Shown here: positions 44,743-53,472 of the stretch, piece after piece
How the letters are laid out: each line of letters starts with the position of its first letter
Numbering within the stretch: the stretch's first letter is position 1
Assembly: GCA_016187945.1 (NCBI GenBank)
Contig: JACPIT010000002.1
Location: 341,110-405,109 of the forward strand
Length of the DNA: 64,000 nt
DNA from: Opitutia bacterium
GTDB lineage: Bacteria > Verrucomicrobiota > Verrucomicrobiia > Opitutales > Opitutaceae
Reading direction: 5' to 3'
The notes under the pieces: generated by a model
Told to the model about the DNA's origin: nothing
What the model saw: the letters and a program-made list of their open reading frames with translations, nothing else
Database searches by the model: none
Program-made: the position numbers and the translations under genes

Positions 44743-47684
44743 TCCTTTTCGCCCGCAGTTTCGCCCCGCCGGTGATCCGTCTCGAGGTAGGGCGGGACCG
44801 CTGGGCCCGCCGGGAACGTGATGCCGACTACGCGGCGGGCCCATCGGTCCCGCGCTGCTTTTGGCGCGCGCTAGTTCTCGTCCTGCTCGGAACAGGCGTC
44901 GCGTTGCGTGCGCTCGCGTCGGAGCCGGCTTTTCCGCTGGCGGAACGTGACGAAGTGGCGCCGCTGTTCGCGGCGGCGAACGACTGGCCGGGCGTGATTC
45001 GCGCGGCGAGGGACTTGCAGGCGGACGTCGCGCGCGTCACCGGACGCACGCCGGAGTTTTCCACGAGCGCACCGGCCGGCGCGACGGCCGTGCTCGTCGG
45101 CACCGTTGGACGCAGTGCGTTGATCGACGATCTCGTTGCTCGCGGGAAAATCGACGTGACCGCGATTCGCGGGCACTGGGAGGAGTTCCAGATCGAGGTC
45201 GTCGAGCGCCCGCTGCCGGGCGTCGCTCGCGCGCTCGTAATCGCCGGCAGCGACAAGCGCGGCACGATCTACGGCATCTACGAAATCTCCGCGCGCGTCG
45301 GCGTGTCGCCGTGGTATTGGTGGGCCGACGTGCCGGTCGCGCGCCGGCAGGAGCTGACGATCGCCGCGGAGCGCCAGGTCGAGCCGGGCCCGACGGTAAA
45401 ATATCGCGGCATTTTCCTGAACGACGAGGCGCCCGCGCTCACTGGCTGGGCGAAAGAAAAATTTGGCGGCATGAACCGCGAGGTCTATGGTCGCGTCTTC
45501 GAACTGCTGCTGCGCCTGCGCGGGAACTACCTCTGGCCGGCGATGTGGAACAACGCCTTCAACGAGGACGATCCGGAGAATCCGCGCCTCGCCGACGAAT
45601 ACGGCATCGTGATGGGCACGTCCCATCACGAGCCGATGATCCGCGCGCAACAGGAGTGGAAGCGCCACGGCAGCGGCGCCTGGGACTACGCGAAGAACGG
45701 CGAAGTGCTGCGGAAATTCTGGGCCGACGGCGTGCGCCGCAATCGCTCGTTCGAGAGCCTCGTCACGATCGGCATGCGCGGCGACGGCGACGAGGCGATG
45801 TCCGAGGAGACGAACGTTGCGTTGTTGGAAAAGATCGTCGCCGACCAGCGCGAGATTCTCCGTCGCGAAACCGGCCGCGCGCCGGAGGAAGTGCCACAGC
45901 TCTGGGCGCTCTACAAGGAGGTGCAGGCCTACTACGAGCACGGCATGCGCGTGCCCGACGACGTCACGTTGCTCTGGTGCGACGACAACTGGGGCAACAT
46001 TCGCCGCCTGCCGACGCCTGAGGAGCGCGCGCGCAAGGGCGGGGCGGGCGTCTACTACCATTTCGACTACGTCGGCGATCCGCGAAACTACAAGTGGCTG
46101 AACACGATTCCGCTGACGAAAATCTGGGAACAGATGCACCTTGCGCACGCCTACGGCGCCGACCGCATCTGGATTGTGAACGTCGGCGACCTGAAGCCGA
46201 TGGAGTTCCCGATCGAATTTTTTCTCAGTTACGCGTGGCGTCCCGAGGCGATCGGCTACGAGCAGCTCAACGAGTGGTCGCGCGCGTGGGCCGCGCGGCA
46301 ATTCGGCGAAGCGCACGCCGCGGAGATCGCCGCGCTCATCAGCGGCTACACGAAGCTCAATAGCCGCCGGAAGCCTGAGCTGCTTTCGCCCGAGGCGTTC
46401 AGTGTCGTGAACTATCGCGAAGCCGAGCGCGTGCTCGCTGAATGGCGCGACCTCGAGACGCGCGCGCAACAGATCGACGCTACGTTGCCGGCGGAGGCGC
46501 GCGCGGCGTTTTTCCAGCTCGCGCTCCAACCGATCACCGCTTGCCGCATCGTGAACGAACTTTACGTCACCGTGGGCCGCAATCGTCTCTACGCCGTGCA
46601 AGGTCGTGCTTCGACGAACACCATGGCCGCGAAAGCGCGCGAGCTGTTCTCCGCTGACGCTGCACTGACGGCCCGCTGGGACGCCCTGCTCGACGGCAAG
46701 TGGCGCCACATGATGGATCAGACGCACCTCGGCTACACGACGTGGCAACAGCCGGTCCGCAATGCCATGCCCGCGGTCACCGAGGTGCAGGTGCCTGCGC
46801 GCGGCGAGCTGGGGCTCGCCGTCGAAGGCGATCCGGCAGCGCGGCCGGGCGATTATCCGATTCCGTCCGTCGCAAAACTGCCGCCGCTCAGCCCGTTCGG
46901 TCCGCCGTCGCGCTGGATCGAGTTGTTCAATCGTGGACAGTCGCCGGTGCGCTTCACGATCGAGGTGAACGAGCCGTGGGTGAAACTCCGCGCGGCGTCC
47001 GGCGAACTCGGCGCGGACGAACGCGTCGAGGTCTCTGTCGACTGGGCGACTGTGCCCGAAGGCCTGCACGAGGCGAAGCTCACGGTGCGCAGCGGCGACG
47101 CGCAGGCGTGGCCAATCGTCGTGCTCGTGCCGGTGGACAACCGACCGGCGACTCGTCGCGGGTTCGTCGAAGTCGACGGATACATCGCGATCGAGGCGCC
47201 GCATTTTCAGCGCGCGGTGAACGCGCCGGGCGTCGAGTGGAAGACGCTCGCTGACCTCGGCCGCACGGCGGGGGGCGTGACGACCTTTCCGGTCACTGCA
47301 CCGGCGAACGAACCGGGTGCCAACGGCGCGCGGCTTGAATACGACGTGCTCTTCCGTTCGGCGGGCGAGTTTCGCGTCGAACTCGCGGTGTCGCCGACGT
47401 TCGATTTCCAGCCGGGCCGGCCGTGGGAGATCGGCGTCTCGCTCGACGATCAGCCGGTGCAGCATCTGAAGCTCGGCATTCACGCGACCGACGGCGAGTG
47501 GCAGCGCGCGGTGTCGGATTCGGTCAAGAAACTCAACGCGCGCCTTCGCGTCGAGCAATCCGGCGCGCACGTGCTGAAGATCTGGCGCGTCACGCCGGCG
47601 GTCGTGCTCCAGCGCATCGTGATCGACACCGGCGGCCTGCGCCCGAGCTACCTCGGCCCGTCAGAGAGCGGGCTCGCGAAATGA
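44739..47684 (+). CDS. GH115 alpha-glucuronidase with repeat-derived N-terminus
   Basis: 981 residues. GH115 blocks: SDKRGTIYGIYEISARVGVSPWYWWADVP, KYRGIFLNDEAPALTGWAKEKFGGMN, LRGNYLWPAMWNNAFNEDDP, MGTSHHEPMIRAQQEW and LLWCDDNWGNIRRLP, with C-terminal beta domains. It removes 4-O-methyl-glucuronate from xylan. Translation overlaps the previous gene (ATGA). A palindromic element (44787-44858) lies between the start and the signal peptide (ALVLVLLGTGVALRALA). Confidence 0.92.
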   Translation: MILFARSFAPPVIRLEVGRDRWARRERDADYAAGPSVPRCFWRALVLVLLGTGVALRALASEPAFPLAERDEVAPLFAAANDWPGVIRAARDLQADVARVTGRTPEFSTSAPAGATAVLVGTVGRSALIDDLVARGKIDVTAIRGHWEEFQIEVVERPLPGVARALVIAGSDKRGTIYGIYEISARVGVSPWYWWADVPVARRQELTIAAERQVEPGPTVKYRGIFLNDEAPALTGWAKEKFGGMNREVYGRVFELLLRLRGNYLWPAMWNNAFNEDDPENPRLADEYGIVMGTSHHEPMIRAQQEWKRHGSGAWDYAKNGEVLRKFWADGVRRNRSFESLVTIGMRGDGDEAMSEETNVALLEKIVADQREILRRETGRAPEEVPQLWALYKEVQAYYEHGMRVPDDVTLLWCDDNWGNIRRLPTPEERARKGGAGVYYHFDYVGDPRNYKWLNTIPLTKIWEQMHLAHAYGADRIWIVNVGDLKPMEFPIEFFLSYAWRPEAIGYEQLNEWSRAWAARQFGEAHAAEIAALISGYTKLNSRRKPELLSPEAFSVVNYREAERVLAEWRDLETRAQQIDATLPAEARAAFFQLALQPITACRIVNELYVTVGRNRLYAVQGRASTNTMAAKARELFSADAALTARWDALLDGKWRHMMDQTHLGYTTWQQPVRNAMPAVTEVQVPARGELGLAVEGDPAARPGDYPIPSVAKLPPLSPFGPPSRWIELFNRGQSPVRFTIEVNEPWVKLRAASGELGADERVEVSVDWATVPEGLHEAKLTVRSGDAQAWPIVVLVPVDNRPATRRGFVEVDGYIAIEAPHFQRAVNAPGVEWKTLADLGRTAGGVTTFPVTAPANEPGANGARLEYDVLFRSAGEFRVELAVSPTFDFQPGRPWEIGVSLDDQPVQHLKLGIHATDGEWQRAVSDSVKKLNARLRVEQSGAHVLKIWRVTPAVVLQRIVIDTGGLRPSYLGPSESGLAK
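44787..44858. repeat. Palindromic element, family I, inside the GH115 gene
   Basis: GTAGGGCGGGACCGCTGGGC from 44787 and a complementary arm (GCGGGCCCATCGGTCCCGC) ending near 44858, 20-base centre. Begins 48 bases after the ATG. Confidence 0.8.
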
Positions 47685-47687
47685 ATC

Positions 47688-47871
47688 ACCACAGAAAACA
47701 CGGAACACACAGAAGCTCGAGGCCGGTTGTAGGGGCGCAGACTTGCTGCGCCCATCGTGACCACGCGGCCCAATCCTCGGGCGCAGCAAGTCTGCGCCCC
47801 TACAAGGAAAACAGCAGTGGGAGGCGGCGCATCGCATCGACGATCTCTGTGTATTCCGTGTGTTCTGTGGT
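47688..47871. repeat. Nested inverted repeats: CACAGAAAACACGGAA arms around a family J palindrome
   Basis: Outer arms 47688-47713 and 47846-47871 are 26-base complements with two mismatches. Inside lies a perfect 27-bp inverted repeat (47727-47753 and 47779-47805, starting TTGTAGGGGCGCAGACTTGC). It fills the gap between GH115 and uxuA. Confidence 0.88.
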
Positions 47872-47889
47872 TCCAAAGTCTCTGCACTC

Positions 47890-48963
47890 ATGAAACTCGG
47901 TTTCGGTCTCTACCGCCACATGCTCACGCGGGAGAACTTCACTTTCGCGAAGCAGGCCGGCGCCACGCACATCGTCGCGCATCTCGTCGACTATTTCCGC
48001 GGCGGCGCGCACGTCGGCCCCGATGATCAGCCGACCGGCACCGATTGGGGCTGGGGCCTCGCGGGCGATCCGGAAAAACTCTGGACGCTCGAGGAACTCG
48101 TCGCGCTCCGTCGCAACGTCGAAGCCGAGGGCCTCACGCTCGAGGCCATCGAGAACTTCGATCCGGCGCACTGGGGCGACGTGTTGATCGACGGTCCGCG
48201 CCGCGCGCAGCACATCGAAAACGTGAAGACGATCATTCGCCGCGTCGGCGAGGCGGGCATCCCGGTTTTCGGCTACAACTTCTCCATCGCGGGCGTGGCC
48301 GGTCGCACGAAAGGCAGCTACGCGCGCGGTGGCGCGCCGGCGGTCGGCATGGAAGGTCCGTATGATCTGCCGATGCCGAACGGTCTGGTGTGGAACATGG
48401 TCGTCGACTCCACGGCGCCGACGCGCAACACGGGCACAACTCCGCCGGCGACTCACGCGCAGCTCTGGGATCGGTTCAAGCGGTTCGCCGACGAGGTGTT
48501 TCCCGTCGCCGAAAAGGCCGGCGTGCGCATGGCGTTGCACCCGGACGATCCGCCGATGCCGTTCATCCGCGGACAACCGCGGCTGGTTTATCAGCCGTCG
48601 CTTTATCAGAAGGCGATCGACCTCAATCCGAGCCCGGCGAACGCGCTCGAGTTTTGCGTCGGCTCGCTCGCCGAGATGACCGAGGGCGATCTCTACGCCG
48701 CCGTCGAGAGCTACAGCCGCCAGCGCCGCATCGGCTACGTGCACTTGCGCAACGTCCGCGACAAGGTGCCGCACTACAAGGAAACGTTCATCGACGACGG
48801 CGAAGTCGACGTGCTGCGCGTGCTCGCGATCCTCCAGCGGAACGGCTTCGACGGCGTCATCATCCCGGATCACGCACCGCAGATGAGCTGCGCGGCACCG
48901 TGGCACGCGGGGATGGCGTTCGCGATGGGGTATCTGAAGGCGGGGCTGCAGACGCTACGGTGA
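47890..48963 (+). CDS. uxuA: Mannonate dehydratase
   Basis: 357 residues. UxuA-type TIM barrel: NFTFAKQAGATHIVAHLVDY, GYNFSIAGVAGR, MALHPDDPP and YVHLRNVRD, with the metal-binding Cys/His/Asp region near NALEFCVGSLAEM. It turns D-mannonate into 2-keto-3-deoxygluconate in glucuronate breakdown, fitting the GH115 enzyme just upstream. Start at MKLGFGLYRHM; a longer frame starts in the repeat. Overlaps the next gene (GTGA). Confidence 0.94.
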   Translation: MKLGFGLYRHMLTRENFTFAKQAGATHIVAHLVDYFRGGAHVGPDDQPTGTDWGWGLAGDPEKLWTLEELVALRRNVEAEGLTLEAIENFDPAHWGDVLIDGPRRAQHIENVKTIIRRVGEAGIPVFGYNFSIAGVAGRTKGSYARGGAPAVGMEGPYDLPMPNGLVWNMVVDSTAPTRNTGTTPPATHAQLWDRFKRFADEVFPVAEKAGVRMALHPDDPPMPFIRGQPRLVYQPSLYQKAIDLNPSPANALEFCVGSLAEMTEGDLYAAVESYSRQRRIGYVHLRNVRDKVPHYKETFIDDGEVDVLRVLAILQRNGFDGVIIPDHAPQMSCAAPWHAGMAFAMGYLKAGLQTLR

Positions 48964-51158
48964 AAGTGCGAGAGCGAGTCGGCCGTTGGTGGAACGCGTT
49001 GACCGCAACGCGTTTTGCATCGAGCGCATTGAGGTCAATGCGCTCCACCTGGGTCGCGCCTGGTTATTCGATGGCTCTCGTTGTGCAGGCATGTGCTTTC
49101 GCGCCGACCTGGACGGCCGACAACGGCAACGGCACGTTCACGAATCCGCTGTTCTACGACGAGTTCTCCGATCCGGACCTGATCCGCGTCGGCGAGGACT
49201 ATTACCTCACGGGAACGACGATGCACGCGATGCCGGGGCTGCCGGTGCTGCACTCGCGCGATCTCGTGAACTGGCGGCTGCTCGGCTACGCGTGCGAGCG
49301 ACTCGACCTCGGGCCGGAATATCGGCTCGCGGAGGGCAAGGAGGCCTACGGCCAGGGGATCTGGGCGCCGTGTCTGCGTTATCACGACGGCACATGGCAC
49401 ATCTTCGCCAACGTGAATCGGCACGGCACGCAGCATTTCACGGCGAAGAATCCCGCCGGACCGTGGACGCGCACGCCGATGAAACGTTCGCTGCACGACC
49501 TCTCGGTGTTGTTCGACGACGACGGGCGCGTTTACGCGGTCTGGGGCTACCAGGAAATTCGGATCGCACAGCTCAACGCCGATCTCACCGACGTCGTGCC
49601 CGGCACGGAGCGCACGTTGATCGAGAAGGCCGCCGGCATGGGCGAAGGCGTGCACTTCTACAAGTTCGACGGTCGCTACTTCATCACCAGCGCGTGGTGG
49701 GATGGGCGCATGCGCCTGGTTTGCGCGCGCGCCGATCGTCTTGAGGGGCCATGGGAAGTGAATCGCGACATCTCCATCGACGAGGACTTCGGTCTCGCGG
49801 AGGGCAATCGCCTCTGGAAAACGGCGGGTCCGCCGTTCGACGTGCAGCCCGGCAATCCCGCCTCGCGCGGACGCCTCTCGCTCCACCAAGGCGGTTTCGT
49901 CGTGACGCCGTGCGGCGAGTGGTGGGGCTTTGCGATGACGGACGCGAATTCCGTCGGGCGACTCACATGCCTGTCGCCCGTGACGTGGCGCGACGGGTGG
50001 CCGTATTTCGGACTGCCCGGCAACCTCCGACGCACGCCGCGCACGTGGCTCAAGCCGAATACCGGCCACGAAGCGCCGCCGAGCGCGCCTTACTCGCGCG
50101 ACGACGATTTCGCCGGGCCGCAGCTCGCCAACGTCTGGCAATGGAACCACGTGCCGGACGACACGCAGCGGTCGCTCGCGGAGCGGCCCGGTTTCCTGCG
50201 TCTGCACGCGCAAGCGGCGCCGGATTTTTGGCGCGCGCGCAACACGCTCACACAGCGCGCGGTCGGTCCGCAGTCGAGCGCGACGACGGTGCTCGACGCG
50301 AGCGGCCTGCGCGACGGCGACGTGGCGGGCCTCGCGTTGTTGAATCTGCCTTACGCTTGGATCGGCGTGCGACGCGATGGCGGCGCGTTCGTGCTCGAGA
50401 AATTCGATCAGCGCACGGGCAAGACGAGTCGCGTGCCGCTGTCCGGCGGACGCGTGTGGCTGCGCGTGAGGTGCGATTTTCTCAAGGAGGTGGCGACGTT
50501 CAGTTACAGCTTGGATGGGACGGCGTTCGCGCCGCTCGGCACTGAGAGCGTGTTGGTGTTTCAGCTGAAAACGTTTCAAGGCGTGCGCTTCGCGCTCTTC
50601 GCGTTCAACGATTCGGGATCGAGCGCCGGCGGGAAGGCCGATTTCGACTCGTTCACGGTGGACGAGCCACGTCCGCGCGGGCTGATGCGGCCGATACCGT
50701 TCGGGCGCACGATCCGGATTACGGCACATGGCACCGACCTGGCTCTCGGCGTGAAGGATGGCGTTCCCGCGGTCGTCTCTCTCAGCGAGGGTAGGGCGAG
50801 TCGTCCCGACGAGCCGCGGGTAGACAGCGGCTCGTCGGGGACGACTCGCCCTACCTCGGCGCCGGCTGCCGAGCTCCTCGTTGAGGATATCGGACGCGGG
50901 CGCGTCGCGTTACGCACGGGCGACGGTCGTGCGCTGACAGTCGTCGATGGTCGAGTGACGCTCGCGGCCGAGGTGCGTGATGCCGCGGCGTTTCAGTGGA
51001 TCGAAACGCTGAACGGCGATCTGATCCTGCTCTCCCTAGCGACGAACCGCTACGTCCGCTTCGATCCGGCGAGCGGTGCGATCTTGGCCGACGGTGCTGG
51101 TCCCGATCCGTCGCGTGCCGATGGCGTATGTCTCGACTGGCAGCTTTCTCCTCCTTAA
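48960..51158 (+). CDS. GH43 beta-xylosidase/arabinofuranosidase carrying two palindromic elements
   Basis: 732 residues from a GTG overlapping the uxuA stop. After an element-derived leader and a hydrophobic stretch (SMALVVQACAFA) the GH43 propeller begins (NPLFYDEFSDPDLIRVGEDYYLTGTT, base Asp in SDPD; later WAPCLRYHDGTWHIFANV). A concanavalin-like beta-sandwich of GH43 C-terminal type follows (about 370-580), then a beta-trefoil-like end (ALGVKDG..., NRYVRFDPASG) interrupted by a family F element (50790-50855). Acts on xylan side chains or xylo-oligosaccharides. The signal peptide is weak, so export is uncertain. Confidence 0.88.
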   Translation: MKVRERVGRWWNALTATRFASSALRSMRSTWVAPGYSMALVVQACAFAPTWTADNGNGTFTNPLFYDEFSDPDLIRVGEDYYLTGTTMHAMPGLPVLHSRDLVNWRLLGYACERLDLGPEYRLAEGKEAYGQGIWAPCLRYHDGTWHIFANVNRHGTQHFTAKNPAGPWTRTPMKRSLHDLSVLFDDDGRVYAVWGYQEIRIAQLNADLTDVVPGTERTLIEKAAGMGEGVHFYKFDGRYFITSAWWDGRMRLVCARADRLEGPWEVNRDISIDEDFGLAEGNRLWKTAGPPFDVQPGNPASRGRLSLHQGGFVVTPCGEWWGFAMTDANSVGRLTCLSPVTWRDGWPYFGLPGNLRRTPRTWLKPNTGHEAPPSAPYSRDDDFAGPQLANVWQWNHVPDDTQRSLAERPGFLRLHAQAAPDFWRARNTLTQRAVGPQSSATTVLDASGLRDGDVAGLALLNLPYAWIGVRRDGGAFVLEKFDQRTGKTSRVPLSGGRVWLRVRCDFLKEVATFSYSLDGTAFAPLGTESVLVFQLKTFQGVRFALFAFNDSGSSAGGKADFDSFTVDEPRPRGLMRPIPFGRTIRITAHGTDLALGVKDGVPAVVSLSEGRASRPDEPRVDSGSSGTTRPTSAPAAELLVEDIGRGRVALRTGDGRALTVVDGRVTLAAEVRDAAAFQWIETLNGDLILLSLATNRYVRFDPASGAILADGAGPDPSRADGVCLDWQLSPP
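48988..49049. repeat. Palindromic element, family E, at the GH43 start
   Basis: GGTGGAACGCGTTGACC (48988-49004) and GGTCAATGCGCTCCACC (49033-49049), near-complements, 28 bases after the GTG start. Confidence 0.82.
50790..50855. repeat. Palindromic element, family F, inside the GH43 C-terminal domain
   Basis: GGTAGGGCGAGTCGTCCCGA from 50790 and the complementary arm ending GACTCGCCCTACC at 50855. Translated as [22 protein letters not shown], so the frame stays open. Confidence 0.9.
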
Positions 51159-51170
51159 TCGATTTTCACC

Positions 51171-51938
51171 ATGCTTTCGTTCCCTGAAGCGTTTTCCTTG
51201 CGCGGCGAAGTCGCGCTCATCACCGGCGGCGGCACCGGCATCGGTTTCGCGATGGCGCAGGCGATGCACGCGGCCGGCGCGCGCGTCGTGCTCGTCGGCC
51301 GCCGCGAGGCGGAATTGACGGCCGCGGTCGCGAAGCTCGGCGAGCGGGCGCATGCGTTTGCGCACGACGTCACCGATTTCGCGGCGGCGGACGGACTAGT
51401 CGCGCGCGTGGCGAGTGAAGTCGGCCCGATCTCGTGCCTCGTTAACAACGCCGGCATCCACCTGAAGAAGCCAGCGGTGGAGACGACGACGGAAGAGTTC
51501 CAGAAGGTGCTCAACACGCACATCCTCGGTGCCCACGCGCTCACGCGCGCGGTGGCACCGGGCATGATGGCGCGCAAGCACGGCACGATTTTGTTCACCG
51601 GTTCGATGGCGTCGATCTTTGGCATCCCGCTCGTGATCGCTTACACGGCGGCGAAGACGGCGATGGTGGGCATGGCGAAGGCGTATTCGACGGAGTTCGC
51701 GGCGCACGGCATGCGAGTGAACTGCATCGCGCCCGGCTGGATCGAGACTGAGATGTCGCGGAAGGCGCTCGATGGCGATCCGGCGCGCAAGGCGAAGATT
51801 TTCGGCCGCACGCCGATGGGCGGCATGGGCCAGCCCGAGGACATCGGGTGGGCCGCGGTCTATCTCGCGTCGCCCGCGGCGAAGTTTGTCACCGGCGTGA
51901 CGCTGCCGGTCGACGGCGGCGCGAGCGTCGGGTTTTGA
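51171..51938 (+). CDS. SDR-family oxidoreductase, probable glucuronate-pathway dehydrogenase
   Basis: 255 residues of the classical short-chain dehydrogenase fold: [19 protein letters not shown], Ser in TGSMAS, Tyr-Lys in YTAAK and the C-terminal [16 protein letters not shown]. Beside uxuA it may reduce fructuronate to mannonate (the UxuB step) or act like a gluconate 5-dehydrogenase; sequence alone cannot separate these. Twelve bases after GH43. Confidence 0.85.
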   Translation: MLSFPEAFSLRGEVALITGGGTGIGFAMAQAMHAAGARVVLVGRREAELTAAVAKLGERAHAFAHDVTDFAAADGLVARVASEVGPISCLVNNAGIHLKKPAVETTTEEFQKVLNTHILGAHALTRAVAPGMMARKHGTILFTGSMASIFGIPLVIAYTAAKTAMVGMAKAYSTEFAAHGMRVNCIAPGWIETEMSRKALDGDPARKAKIFGRTPMGGMGQPEDIGWAAVYLASPAAKFVTGVTLPVDGGASVGF

Positions 51939-51963
51939 GCGACGCGGCGCTGCGGTTGCGGAC

Positions 51964-53472
51964 TCAGGTCGCGAGGCCGGCTTTGCGGCGACGCGCGGCG
52001 AGTTCGTCGGCCATTTGCAGCGTGAGCGCTTTGTTCAGTTTGCAGAAGGCGATCGAGAGCGCGCCGCCGGCGAGGAGCAGGCCGACGAGGAGGCTCGAGG
52101 AAACGAAGTAGCCGTGCACGGCGTTCGGTGCGGCGGGGAGTGTGGTGTCGTAGCCCCAGAGGCCGGCCATGAGCCAGAGGAACGCGGCCGAGCCGAGCGC
52201 GAGACCGGCTTTGAGCGAAAAGCCGATCGTCGCGAACACCATGCCGGTGAAGCGGCGGCCGGTTTGCCACTCGGAGTAGTCGGCGGCGTCAGCATACATC
52301 GCCCAGGCGACGGCGATCGTCGGCGCGTAGACGATCGAGCCGATCACGGCGAGCGCGAGCATGCCCCAGGTGTTCGTGGGCGAGAGCAGGTAGTAGGCGC
52401 AGGAGTTGAGGGCGGCCAACGCGAAGCCGGTGAAGATCACGGCCTTTTTGCCGAAGCGCGCGGAGAAGCTGGCGGAGAGCATGATGAAGACGATGGTCGT
52501 CGCGGTGCCGACCATGTTGATGAGGCTGTTGAACACGTCGGCGACGTTCGAGGTCGCGGCGGTCTCGCGCGTGCCGTGGACGATGTAGCCGAGGAAATCG
52601 AGCGCGCCGGCGCCGCGGGCGAGTTCGGGTGTGGTGAGGCCGAGTTTCTCGACGAAGTCGAACATCGCGGCCTTGTCGGCGTAGTGGTGATAGAAGTTGT
52701 AGTGCGCGCCGCCGCGGTAGGCCAGCATCGCGAAGTTGAAGACGGTGTAGGCGACGAGGGCGATCCAGGGCGAGTTTTTGAGCAGGTCGAGGAAATCCTG
52801 TTTCGGCGACGAGTGTGTCTCGACGACGGGTTTGATGCGCTCCTTCGTGGTGAAGAACGTGACGAGAAAGAGCGCGAGGCAGAGAACGGCCCAGATCGTC
52901 ATCGTGATCTGCCAGCCGTGCTGGCGGTCGTGGCCTTCGGCGAACTTGGCGACGAGTGGGAGCGTGAGGCCGCCGACGATGAATTGGGCGATGTTGACCG
53001 CGACGAAGCGGTAGGAGTTGAGTTTGGTTCGCTCGTTCAGGTCGCCCGTCATCACGCCGCCGAGAGCGGAGTAGGGCATGTTGTTCATCGAATAGAGCGT
53101 CATCAGGATCGTGTTCGTGATGCCGGCGTAGGCGATCATCATGCCCGTGCTCCAGCCGACGGGCGTCGTATAGGCGAGGACCATGACGATGGCCCACGGC
53201 ACGGAAGTCCAAAGAACCCACGGGCGGAATTTGCCCCAGCGCGTGCTCGTGCGGTCGGCGAGCACGCCCATGACCGGATCGAAAATCGCGTCCCAGAGAC
53301 GCGGCCAGAGCAGGATGGCGGCGGCGGCGCTGGCAGAGAGACCGAACGTGTCCGTATAGAAGTTCAGTTGGAACAGCACCATCGTCATGAAGACGAAATT
53401 CGCGGCGGCATCGCCGGCGCTGTAGCCAGCTTTCTCGAGGAACGAAAGTTTCTGAACGGGGGCACTACTCAT
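51964..53472 (-). CDS. GPH-family sugar (glycoside-pentoside-hexuronide) symporter
   Basis: 502 residues, about 12 membrane helices. MFS-2 motif set: GYSAGDAAANFVFMTM, RLWDAIFDPVMGVLADRTSTRWGKFRPWVL and YADAADYSEWQTGRRFTGMVF. Such carriers bring in xylosides, glucuronides or pentoses with Na+ or H+. Convergent with the SDR gene and part of the xylan locus by position. Start at MSSAPVQKLSFLEK. Confidence 0.92.
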   Translation of the reverse strand: MSSAPVQKLSFLEKAGYSAGDAAANFVFMTMVLFQLNFYTDTFGLSASAAAAILLWPRLWDAIFDPVMGVLADRTSTRWGKFRPWVLWTSVPWAIVMVLAYTTPVGWSTGMMIAYAGITNTILMTLYSMNNMPYSALGGVMTGDLNERTKLNSYRFVAVNIAQFIVGGLTLPLVAKFAEGHDRQHGWQITMTIWAVLCLALFLVTFFTTKERIKPVVETHSSPKQDFLDLLKNSPWIALVAYTVFNFAMLAYRGGAHYNFYHHYADKAAMFDFVEKLGLTTPELARGAGALDFLGYIVHGTRETAATSNVADVFNSLINMVGTATTIVFIMLSASFSARFGKKAVIFTGFALAALNSCAYYLLSPTNTWGMLALAVIGSIVYAPTIAVAWAMYADAADYSEWQTGRRFTGMVFATIGFSLKAGLALGSAAFLWLMAGLWGYDTTLPAAPNAVHGYFVSSSLLVGLLLAGGALSIAFCKLNKALTLQMADELAARRRKAGLAT

